Of a stretch of DNA of 5,453 bases, positions 1-5,453 are shown piece by piece. The notes below the pieces were generated by a model. The model had not been told where the DNA came from. It searched no databases and was given only the letters and a program-made list of their open reading frames with translations. Numbering within the stretch: position 1 is the stretch's first letter; each line of letters starts with the position of its first letter. This DNA comes from SZUA-430 sp044375275 (GTDB lineage Bacteria; Pseudomonadota; Alphaproteobacteria; Micropepsales; Micropepsaceae). A program made the translations under genes and the position numbers. The DNA lies in the NCBI GenBank assembly GCA_044375275.1, contig JBILMZ010000223.1, positions 1-5,453 of the forward strand, read 5' to 3'.

Positions 1-288
1 AAGCCGGGCGATGTAGTCTTTAAGGCGCTTGCGGTCTGCGGGCGAGACCCGGGCATAGGCAAACAGGTTCACACCGTCAGCTGTCCTGGTGATGTACCTT
101 GCGAGGAGGGTGTCCCAGTCAGAATTGTCGACGGACATGCGGGTTCCTGTTGTTGTGGCGGGTTCGGCTGCGACTGCCGCTGACGGTGCAACGACCCCTG
201 TCAGAAGCAGTATCATCAAGGCGAGCCAGGGCCGGCGCTTGAAGTTCCCGAGCCTGTGGGTGTGGGGTGATGGTGACTGGATGATCAT
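1..288 (-). CDS. Exported DUF547-type protein, N-terminal part (cut by left window edge)
   Basis: This is an open frame of 96 codons with no stop before the window edge. It opens with a Sec signal peptide: a basic n-region (KRR, residues 17-19), a hydrophobic core (about 21-33) and an Ala-rich c-region with a likely cut after A40 (AVA|AEP). The mature start has a WDTLLARYI segment (58-66), then VNLFAYARVSPADRKRLKDY (73-92). This matches the opening pattern I know for DUF547 proteins (W..LL..Y, VN.F.YA.V...DR..L..Y). The ATG at 288 is chosen because GGGAGA (299-304 on the opposite strand) lies 10 bases upstream; the ATG at 298 is in another frame. The gene is divergent from rpmH. DUF547 has no settled function to my knowledge. 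The family call rests on the N-terminus only, since the rest lies outside the window. Confidence 0.72.
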   Translation of the reverse strand, partial: MIIQSPSPHTHRLGNFKRRPWLALMILLLTGVVAPSAAVAAEPATTTGTRMSVDNSDWDTLLARYITRTADGVNLFAYARVSPADRKRLKDYIARL

Positions 289-360
289 GGCGTGGCATTC
301 TCCCGGGGTTCCGGTATGGTAACGACGTCGCAGGCGTACCGGATGCGCCAACAACGAGAT

Positions 361-389
361 TTGACTTGCGGGCGTAAAATACGTATATG
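361..389 (+). promoter_or_regulatory. Sigma70-type promoter for rpmH and the downstream operon
   Basis: A -35 box TTGACT (361-366) and a -10 box TATATG (384-389) are separated by exactly 17 bases. Each differs from consensus at one or two positions. Transcription would start near 395-398, leaving a leader of about 35 bases before rpmH. The nearer AT-rich TAAAAT (375-380) is only 8 bases from the -35, so it is not a usable -10 with it. This is a motif call only; no operator or riboswitch was recognised around it. Confidence 0.6.
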
Positions 390-417
390 CGCGCCCTCCT
401 GTTGAACCGCAGAAATT

Positions 418-422
418 AAGGA
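418..422 (+). promoter_or_regulatory. Ribosome binding site of rpmH
   Basis: AAGGA lies 8 bases upstream of the GTG at 431. It supports that GTG as the rpmH start, and no ATG is available nearby in that frame. Confidence 0.7.
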
Positions 423-430
423 CTTCAGCC

Positions 431-565
431 GTGAAGCGCACATATCAGCCATCCAAGCTCGTTAGGAAGCGCCGCCACGGTTTCCGTTCGCGTTCGGCAA
501 CCGGCAATGGCCGCAAGGTTTTGGCCAATCGCCGTGCCCACGGCCGCAAGCGGCTGTCCGCCTGA
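431..565 (+). CDS. rpmH: Large-subunit ribosomal protein bL34
   Basis: A 44-residue, very basic protein beginning VKRTYQPSKLVRKRRHGFRS and ending GRKRLSA. This is the near-invariant bL34 pattern (KRT.QPS...R.R.HGFR.R......GR.VL..RR..GR..L). The length is the usual one for bL34. The start is GTG, supported by AAGGA 8 bases upstream and by alignment of residue 1 with the family's Met. bL34 binds 23S rRNA in the large ribosomal subunit. It is the first gene after the promoter at 361-389 and is followed 43 bases later by rnpA, the classic rpmH-rnpA pair. The gap shows no convincing terminator, so readthrough into rnpA is expected. The identification is secure although the gene is short. Confidence 0.97.
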   Translation: MKRTYQPSKLVRKRRHGFRSRSATGNGRKVLANRRAHGRKRLSA

Positions 566-608
566 TCCCTTTTTCGTCTGATCGCCCCTGAAAGGTGCCG
601 CCCGAGAC

Positions 609-971
609 GTGGTCAAAGTGTCGCGCCTTGAAAAGCGCGCTGACTTCCTGAGGCTGGCCAAGGGACGAAAGTGCGTTACCGAAGGGCTGGTGCTGCAAAT
701 GCAGGCAGCCCCGGACGGTGGACAAGGGTTGCGCGCCGGATTCACTGCCACGAAAAAATTGGGTTCGGCAGTGGTCAGAAACCGCACAAAACGCCGGTTG
801 CGCGAAGTAGCGCGCCAGATCTTGCCACTTTTAGCGAAGCCCGGCTTTGACTATGTGCTAATCGGGCGCGAAGCGACGGCGACACGGCTGTTTGCCCACC
901 TGGTTGAAGATCTCAAGCTCGCCCTCTCACGGGTGCATGCGAGCCGTCCCAAGAAGGCAGAAAAGGAATGA
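609..971 (+). CDS. rnpA: Ribonuclease P protein component
   Basis: A 120-residue basic protein, normal for the family. It is the protein subunit that joins the catalytic RNA (rnpB, not in this window) to cut the 5' leader from precursor tRNAs. The family signature is plain: RNR at residues 57-59 inside AVVRNRTKRRLRE, preceded by the AGFTATKKLGSAV strand (43-55). The N-terminal RLEKRADFLRLAKGRK (6-21) is also typical. The start is uncertain. GTG 609 has AAGGTG (592-597) 11 bases upstream. GTG 618 would drop three residues and has only a weak GAGA (604-607) upstream. The stop overlaps the yidD start as ATGA, so the two are probably translationally coupled. Confidence 0.96.
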   Translation: MVKVSRLEKRADFLRLAKGRKCVTEGLVLQMQAAPDGGQGLRAGFTATKKLGSAVVRNRTKRRLREVARQILPLLAKPGFDYVLIGREATATRLFAHLVEDLKLALSRVHASRPKKAEKE

Positions 972-1279
972 ACGCGCGAGAAGCCCTATCGAGGGTCGCC
1001 AAGGTGCTGCTCAAAGCGCCGATCCTTGGCTATCGCTACGTCATTTCGCCCTGGCTTGGCCCCAACTGCCGCTTTCAGCCGACCTGCTCGGCCTATGCGC
1101 TTGAAGCCATCGAGAAGCACGGTGCCCTGAGGGGCGGCTGGCTCACGCTTCGCCGGCTTTCCAAGTGCCATCCGATTTCGTGGCTGGGTGGCAGTTCCGG
1201 GTACGATCCCGTGCCCGACACCTGCCATTCCTCCGCACATTCCCATTCACACAACACTGCGTCCGGTAGACACGAATGA
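968..1279 (+). CDS. yidD: YidD, membrane protein insertion efficiency factor
   Basis: A 103-residue protein with the full YidD signature: SPWLGPNCRFQPTCSAYALE (27-46), HGALRGGWL (51-59), KCHP (66-69) and GGSSGYDPVP (74-83). The conserved cysteines are C34, C40 and C67; C86 is extra, just before the tail. YidD proteins are small and associate with the inner membrane, probably through the amphipathic N-terminus (about 5-26). They aid insertion of proteins by YidC, the next gene. The start ATG overlaps the rnpA stop and has AGAAGG (952-957) 10 bases upstream. The stop overlaps the yidC start as ATGA. The last 17 residues (87-103) carry five histidines, including HSHSH, and could bind metal; such tails occur in some family members, and their role here is inference. 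Confidence 0.95.
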   Translation: MNAREALSRVAKVLLKAPILGYRYVISPWLGPNCRFQPTCSAYALEAIEKHGALRGGWLTLRRLSKCHPISWLGGSSGYDPVPDTCHSSAHSHSHNTASGRHE

Positions 1280-3096
1280 ACAACAGCAACAGGCCCAGCT
1301 CCGGCAACTACATGGCAGCGCTCATACTCAGCGCGGCGGTGCTGCTGTTGTGGCACTTCTTCTTCATTGCGCCGATGGCCGAGCGCCAACGCCTGGCGGC
1401 AGAAGCGGCCAAGGCCCAGCAGACGGCTGATGGTACGTCGCCGGCGGCACCGGGTGCCGTTACGCCGGGAAGTCCTGCCTCGGCGGGACCTGTGAAGCTG
1501 CAGACCCGCGAGGCTGCCCTGGCGTCGGGCGGGGCGCGCGTCGCCTTCGACAACGACAAGGTGGACGGTTCAATCAGGCTCACGGGTGCGCAGATCGACG
1601 ACCTGCGCCTCAAGAAATATCGTGTCGAGCTGGATCCGAAGAGCGACGAGGTCGTCTTCCTCACGCCGCGTGGTACGGCAACGGCGACCTATGCTGAAAC
1701 CGGCTGGGCAGCAGCACCTGGCTCGCAGACGCCGGTGCCGGATGCCAACACGGTCTGGACCACCAAGGACCAGATGCTGTCCCCGGAAAAACCCGTCACG
1801 CTGACGTGGGACAACGGGCAGGGACAGGTTTTCACGCGCCGCATTTCGATCGACCAGGACTACATGTTCACGGTCACCGACAGCGTGCAGAACAACTCCG
1901 GCGCGCCGATCACGCTGTTTCCGTATGCCATTGCCACGCGAGAAGGTGCACCTTCGCATGCCGAGCAGTGGACCCTGCATGAAGGGCTGTTTGGCGTTCT
2001 GGCAGGCCTTCTGGAGAAGTACACCTACACGGACATGCGCGACTCAAAGGAGCCGCAGGTCAAGTTTGACGGCACGGGCGGGTGGCTTGGCATCACCGAC
2101 AAGTACTGGATGGTGACGGTTGTTCCGCCGCAGAAGGAAAAGTTCACGGGGCGCTTCTCGATCTCACGTGAGAACCAGAGCGAAGTGTTCCGGACCGACT
2201 ATCTGCTGGGTGGGCGCAATGTGGCCGCCGGCGGGACGACAGCCGTAACGCATCATGTGTTCGCCGGTGCCAAGATCGTGTCGCTGGTCGAGGAATACCA
2301 GTCACAGCTCGGCATCTTCCGATATGACATGACGATCGACTGGGGCTGGTTCTCGTTCTTCACCTACTGGATCTTCAAGGCGCTTGAGCTGATCTATCAC
2401 CAGGTCGGCAATTTCGGCGTCGCGATCGTCATCCTCACCATTCTCGTCAAGCTGCTGTTCTATCCGCTGGCCAACGCCTCGTATGAGTCGATGACCAAGA
2501 TGAAGAAAGTGCAGCCCGAAATGAAGGAGATCCAGGATCGCTTCAAGGAGGACAAGGTCAAGGCGCAGCAGGAAATCCTCGCGCTGTACCGGCGCGAGAA
2601 GATCAATCCGTTCATGGGCTGCGTTCCGCTGCTGCTGCAGATCCCCATCTTCTTCTCGCTCTACAAGGTGCTGTTCGTGACCATCGAAATGCGCCATGCG
2701 CCTTTCTTCGGCTGGATCCAGGACCTTGCGGCTGCCGATCCGACGAATCTCTTCACCCTCTTCGGGCTGTTGCCGTTTGAAGCGCCAACCTGGCTGCACA
2801 TCGGCGTGTGGCCGCTCATCATGGGCTTTACGATGTGGTTCCAGATGAAGATGAGCCCCGCGTCGCCGGATCCGACGCAGCGCCAGGTGATGATGATCAT
2901 GCCGCCCATGTTCACGTACCTGATGGCAACGTTCCCGGCGGGTCTCGTCGTCTACTGGACGCTGAACAACATCCTGTCGATTGGCCAGCAGTACATCATC
3001 ATGCGGCGCCTGAATGTTCCGCTCGACATCTCGTTCAAGCTGCCCTCGTGGCTTGGCGGGGCAAAGGGCGCGCCGCCCGATTCCGGCAAGAGCTGA
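1276..3096 (+). CDS. yidC: YidC/Oxa1-type membrane protein insertase
   Basis: A 606-residue Gram-negative-type YidC. TM1 is at about 12-32. A low-complexity Ala/Pro/Gly linker follows (about 45-72), then the large periplasmic beta domain (about 73-345). The conserved insertase core is at about 350-580: an amphipathic helix (357-377), TM2 (379-398), a charged cytoplasmic hairpin (403-443), TM3 (446-468) and TM4-TM6 (about 507-577). Signatures are FYPLANASY (395-403), KINPFMGCVPLLLQIPIFFSLY (442-463), KMSPASPDPTQ (525-535) and FPAGLVVYW (553-561). The groove arginine of E. coli (R366) aligns with K392, so the positive charge is kept. YidC inserts proteins into the inner membrane alone or with SecYEG. 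The upstream Shine-Dalgarno is weak (GGTAGA, 1265-1270), so translation probably depends on coupling to yidD. The stop overlaps engB as TGATG. Confidence 0.98.
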   Translation: MNNSNRPSSGNYMAALILSAAVLLLWHFFFIAPMAERQRLAAEAAKAQQTADGTSPAAPGAVTPGSPASAGPVKLQTREAALASGGARVAFDNDKVDGSIRLTGAQIDDLRLKKYRVELDPKSDEVVFLTPRGTATATYAETGWAAAPGSQTPVPDANTVWTTKDQMLSPEKPVTLTWDNGQGQVFTRRISIDQDYMFTVTDSVQNNSGAPITLFPYAIATREGAPSHAEQWTLHEGLFGVLAGLLEKYTYTDMRDSKEPQVKFDGTGGWLGITDKYWMVTVVPPQKEKFTGRFSISRENQSEVFRTDYLLGGRNVAAGGTTAVTHHVFAGAKIVSLVEEYQSQLGIFRYDMTIDWGWFSFFTYWIFKALELIYHQVGNFGVAIVILTILVKLLFYPLANASYESMTKMKKVQPEMKEIQDRFKEDKVKAQQEILALYRREKINPFMGCVPLLLQIPIFFSLYKVLFVTIEMRHAPFFGWIQDLAAADPTNLFTLFGLLPFEAPTWLHIGVWPLIMGFTMWFQMKMSPASPDPTQRQVMMIMPPMFTYLMATFPAGLVVYWTLNNILSIGQQYIIMRRLNVPLDISFKLPSWLGGAKGAPPDSGKS

Positions 3097-3788
3097 TGGA
3101 CGATACCCAAGCCCCCGGTGAAGCCAGCCGCTCGTGGCTGAAGCGGGGGCACCAGCTGTTCACGCAGCCCTGCACGTTCCTGCGCGCAGTGACCGAGATT
3201 GACCAGCTGACGAATGACAGCATTCCGGAGATCGCCTTTGCCGGGCGTTCCAATGTTGGCAAGTCGAGCCTCGTGAATGCGGTCGTGAACCGCAAGTCGC
3301 TGGCCCGTGTCTCGAACACGCCGGGCCGCACGAAGGAAATCATCCTGTTCGATCTGGCCGGGCAGCTGATGATTGCCGACCTGCCGGGCTATGGCTTTGC
3401 CAGGGTGTCGAAAGCGGTGTCAGCGCACTGGCATCGCCTGATCGATGCCTATCTGCGCACGCGGCCGCAGCTCAAGCGGGTCTGTCTCCTGATCGATTCC
3501 CGGCACCCCCCGCACGACAGTGATCGCCTGATGATGGAGATCCTGGACAGCGCTGCCGTTTCCTATGTCATCGTGTTGACCAAGATGGACAAGCTGAATG
3601 CCACCGAGCGGCAGCGGGCCATTAACGATGCCATCGAACTGAGACAGCACCACGTAACGATTCACCCTGAGCTGTTTGCCACGTCATCCGAGACGGCCGA
3701 GGGTTTACCAGAGTTGCGCGCGCATCTGGCGCGCTTGGCGAAGCCTGCGGATAAAGGGTATAAGCCCGCGAACCGCGAGATGCGCTGA
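3096..3788 (+). CDS. engB: Ribosome biogenesis GTPase EngB (YihA/YsxC)
   Basis: A 230-residue TRAFAC-class GTPase with every G motif intact: G1 GRSNVGKSS (50-58), G2 TPGRT (75-79), G3 DLPGYG (95-100), G4 TKMD (162-165) and G5 TSS (196-198). The sequence RSNVGKSSLVNA and the PGYGFA..S segment are characteristic of EngB rather than Era or Der. EngB acts in late assembly of the 50S subunit. The frame is open upstream inside yidC, but the ATG at 3096 is chosen: it gives the usual family length and N-terminus and overlaps the yidC stop as TGATG. No strong Shine-Dalgarno is seen, which fits coupled translation. The C-terminal end (216-230) is short, basic and unremarkable. The argB start overlaps its stop in the same TGATG manner. 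Confidence 0.97.
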   Translation: MDDTQAPGEASRSWLKRGHQLFTQPCTFLRAVTEIDQLTNDSIPEIAFAGRSNVGKSSLVNAVVNRKSLARVSNTPGRTKEIILFDLAGQLMIADLPGYGFARVSKAVSAHWHRLIDAYLRTRPQLKRVCLLIDSRHPPHDSDRLMMEILDSAAVSYVIVLTKMDKLNATERQRAINDAIELRQHHVTIHPELFATSSETAEGLPELRAHLARLAKPADKGYKPANREMR

Positions 3789-4735
3789 TGAGCTCTGCTG
3801 ACGACAAAGACTTTCATGGCAAGGACGAACGGGTCCAGAACCTTCGCCAGCTGGCAAAGTGGCGGGCGACGGCGCGGGTCCTGACCGAGGCCCTGCCTTT
3901 CATCCTCGAGTATGACCAGAAGACCCTTGTCGTGAAGTATGGCGGCAATGCCATGGGCGAAGAGGGCGTCGCCGCGCACTTCGCGCAGGACATCGTGCTC
4001 ATGCGCCAGACCGGCATCAATCCGGTCGTCGTGCATGGTGGTGGTCCGCAGATCGGTGCGATGCTCAAGCGGCTCGAGATCAAGTCCAGTTTCGTGGACG
4101 GGCTGCGCGTCACGGACCAGGCGGCGATCGACGTGGTCGAGATGGTGCTCACCGGCACCGTGAACAAGCAGATCGTGTCGGCGATCAACAATGCCGGCGG
4201 CAAGGCGGTGGGCGTCTCGGGCAAGGATGGCCAACTCATCATCGCCAAGAAGCTGCTGAAGACGAAGACCGATCCGAAGACCGGGGAAGTCCAGCAGGTT
4301 GACCTGGGCTTTGTCGGCGAGCCCGAGAAAGTGAATACGGAAGTTCTCAAGACGATCGTGCAGGCCGACATGGTTGCGGTCATCGCGCCGATCGGCGTGG
4401 GCAAGAACGGCGAGACCTTCAACATCAACGCCGACACGGTGGCTGGCGCTGTTGCGGGTGCGCTGAATGCCGACCGCCTGCTGCTGCTGACGGATGTGCC
4501 CGGCGTGATGGACCGCAACGGGAACTTGATTGATCGCCTGACTGCAACCGAGGCGCGCGCCCTGATCGCGAATGGCACCATTTCCGGTGGCATGATTCCC
4601 AAGGTTGAAACCTGCATTGACGCCATCGACCGGGGCGTTAAGGGTGCCGTGATCCTTGATGGGCGAATCCCGCATGTTCTGCTCATTGAATTGTTTACAG
4701 ATCTCGGCGCTGGCACCATGATCCTGCCCGGATAG
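3788..4735 (+). CDS. argB: Acetylglutamate kinase
   Basis: A 315-residue amino-acid kinase catalysing the second step of arginine synthesis: N-acetylglutamate + ATP to N-acetylglutamyl phosphate. Visible motifs are VVKYGGNAM (48-56, catalytic Lys50), VVHGGGPQI (81-89), R107 in GLRVTD (substrate binding), FNINADTVAG (211-220, N212 and D216) and SGGMIPKVE (267-274, Lys272). Compared with the roughly 258-residue arginine-insensitive E. coli enzyme, it has a long N-terminal extension containing a probable helix (about 14-38). The C-terminal HVLLIELFTDLGAGTMI (296-312) resembles the signature of hexameric, arginine-inhibited kinases. Feedback control by arginine is therefore likely, but inferred. 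The start overlaps the engB stop as TGATG, with a weak GCGAGA (3775-3780) upstream. No other arg gene is in the window. Confidence 0.97.
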   Translation: MSSADDKDFHGKDERVQNLRQLAKWRATARVLTEALPFILEYDQKTLVVKYGGNAMGEEGVAAHFAQDIVLMRQTGINPVVVHGGGPQIGAMLKRLEIKSSFVDGLRVTDQAAIDVVEMVLTGTVNKQIVSAINNAGGKAVGVSGKDGQLIIAKKLLKTKTDPKTGEVQQVDLGFVGEPEKVNTEVLKTIVQADMVAVIAPIGVGKNGETFNINADTVAGAVAGALNADRLLLLTDVPGVMDRNGNLIDRLTATEARALIANGTISGGMIPKVETCIDAIDRGVKGAVILDGRIPHVLLIELFTDLGAGTMILPG

Positions 4736-4764
4736 GCAAATCGACAATCGAGCGCGAACTGACT

Positions 4765-5453
4765 GTGTTGCGAATCCTCCGCTTTGCAGTGACGGGACTG
4801 GTTGTGCTGTCGGTCCTGACCGGTATCACGCCAGCCTTTGCCCAAGGCACGCCTGCTCCCGAGGAGGCGCCGCGTCCTACCATCCTCAAGATGGATCCCG
4901 GCAACACGCTGGGGACGCAGAAACCCAAGCCTGCCGCAACCACCAAGCCCAAGTCGCGGGTCATTCCCGTCGTCGGCGGTTCGGGCGGGACGACGCCTGC
5001 CACGAAGTCGCGAAAGCCACCCGAGAACGACTACGAATTCTGCAACCAGACATCCTTCGTGCTGTCGCTGTCGGTCGGACTCAAGAGCGCACCGATGGTG
5101 CATACGCGCGGCTGGTGGCCCCTGAATGCCGGCGAGTGCCGCGTGTTCATCAAGGGGCCGCTCAGCAGCAATGTCTATTACAGCCATGCGAAGACGAACT
5201 TCGCGCATACGGGCCCGATCCGGGTCTGGGGCGGCAAATACAAGCTGTGCGCCGGCAAGGGAAATTTCCAGTCGATGTCGGCCGAAGGGCAGGACACGTG
5301 CGGGCCCGGCTATACGCAGCATGACTATGCGCGCGTGGAGACCGGCGGCAAAGCAGGCTGGCAGACGGTCTTCACCGAGAACAGCCAGATCAAGACCCTC
5401 GAGCAGGCGCGGATTGCGGGACTGCAGCGTCTCCTGACGGACGTCAGGCTCTT
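4765..5453 (+). CDS. Exported DUF1036-domain protein (cut by right window edge)
   Basis: 229 codons are visible, with no stop before the edge. A Sec signal peptide covers residues 1-26 (R3, R6, hydrophobic core 7-20, cut AFA|QG). A Pro/Thr/Lys-rich linker (about 28-88) probably spans periplasm or wall. The DUF1036 domain follows at about 90-192: EFCNQTSFVLSLSVG (91-105), RGWWPLNAGEC (115-125), YYSHA (138-142), WGGKYKLC (155-162) and C179. The four cysteines (C93, C125, C162, C179) suit an exported, possibly disulphide-bonded fold. The last residues, EQARIAGLQRLLTD (213-226), resemble the first helix of a peptidoglycan-binding-like domain; this is a guess from a fragment. The GTG at 4765 is chosen because it begins the signal peptide, with a weak GAGCG 10 bases upstream; TTG 4768 is an alternative. 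It lies 29 bases after argB on the same strand, so it is probably cotranscribed. DUF1036 has no settled function that I know of. Confidence 0.82.
   Translation, partial: MLRILRFAVTGLVVLSVLTGITPAFAQGTPAPEEAPRPTILKMDPGNTLGTQKPKPAATTKPKSRVIPVVGGSGGTTPATKSRKPPENDYEFCNQTSFVLSLSVGLKSAPMVHTRGWWPLNAGECRVFIKGPLSSNVYYSHAKTNFAHTGPIRVWGGKYKLCAGKGNFQSMSAEGQDTCGPGYTQHDYARVETGGKAGWQTVFTENSQIKTLEQARIAGLQRLLTDVRL

Noticed and set aside
89..322. A + strand 77-codon open frame at the left end
   Set aside because: It overlaps the minus-strand DUF547-type gene, which has a signal peptide and family-like motifs. The + frame has neither, and most of its sequence is antisense to that gene.
370..396. Imperfect inverted repeat GGGCG...CGCCC around the -10 box, with TACGTA in the middle, as a possible operator
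   Set aside because: Five-base arms are expected by chance in GC-rich DNA, and no known operator pattern is recognised.
289..430. Promoter for the leftward DUF547-type gene, or a replication origin near rpmH
   Set aside because: No -35/-10 pair on the minus strand was convincing. No DnaA box cluster was seen, and dnaA itself is absent from the window.
568..595. Possible hairpin pairing CCTTT (568-572) with AAAGG (591-595), which could hide the rnpA Shine-Dalgarno
   Set aside because: It has only five base pairs, mostly A-T, with an 18-base loop. That is too weak to call a terminator or a regulatory switch.
2808..3095. In-frame upstream extension of engB inside yidC
   Set aside because: The extension overlaps the conserved last membrane segments of YidC and has no family similarity. 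The ATG at 3096 gives the usual EngB N-terminus and a TGATG junction.
3662..5322. Two long minus-strand open frames (361 and 502 codons) opposite argB and the DUF1036 gene
   Set aside because: They are shadows caused by high GC at codon third positions. Their translations look compositionally odd and match no family I recognise, while the + strand frames carry complete family motifs.

Overview
The window reads as ordinary GC-rich alphaproteobacterial chromosome. It carries the gene run rpmH-rnpA-yidD-yidC-engB-argB on the + strand, an order widely conserved in Alphaproteobacteria. The YidC groove residue (Lys rather than Arg), the long alphaproteobacterial-type ArgB and the flanking DUF547 and DUF1036 genes fit this. 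A lineage near Hyphomonadaceae/Caulobacterales is possible, but that is a low-confidence guess. No mobile element, CRISPR array, rRNA or tRNA gene, or sign of recent transfer was seen.

Layout: (1) 1-288, minus strand: the N-terminal 96 codons of an exported DUF547-type protein running off the left edge. (2) 289-430: a 142-base divergent intergenic region with a good sigma70-type promoter facing right (361-389) and a Shine-Dalgarno for rpmH. (3) 431-971: rpmH (ribosomal protein L34, GTG start) and rnpA (RNase P protein), 43 bases apart. (4) 968-3096: yidD and yidC, the membrane-protein insertion pair. (5) 3096-3788: engB, a ribosome-assembly GTPase. (6) 3788-4735: argB, acetylglutamate kinase. 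(7) 4765 to the right edge: an exported DUF1036 protein, cut off by the window.

From rnpA to argB every junction is an overlap: ATGA, ATGA, TGATG, TGATG. The five genes are therefore almost certainly one transcript with coupled translation. The theme is growth-linked: a ribosomal protein, tRNA 5' processing, membrane insertion of nascent proteins and large-subunit assembly, with one amino-acid biosynthesis gene and one envelope protein attached at the end. I did not find a new biological system. The points most worth a second look are the two exported proteins of unknown function at the edges, the unbroken chain of overlaps, and the His-rich tail on YidD.
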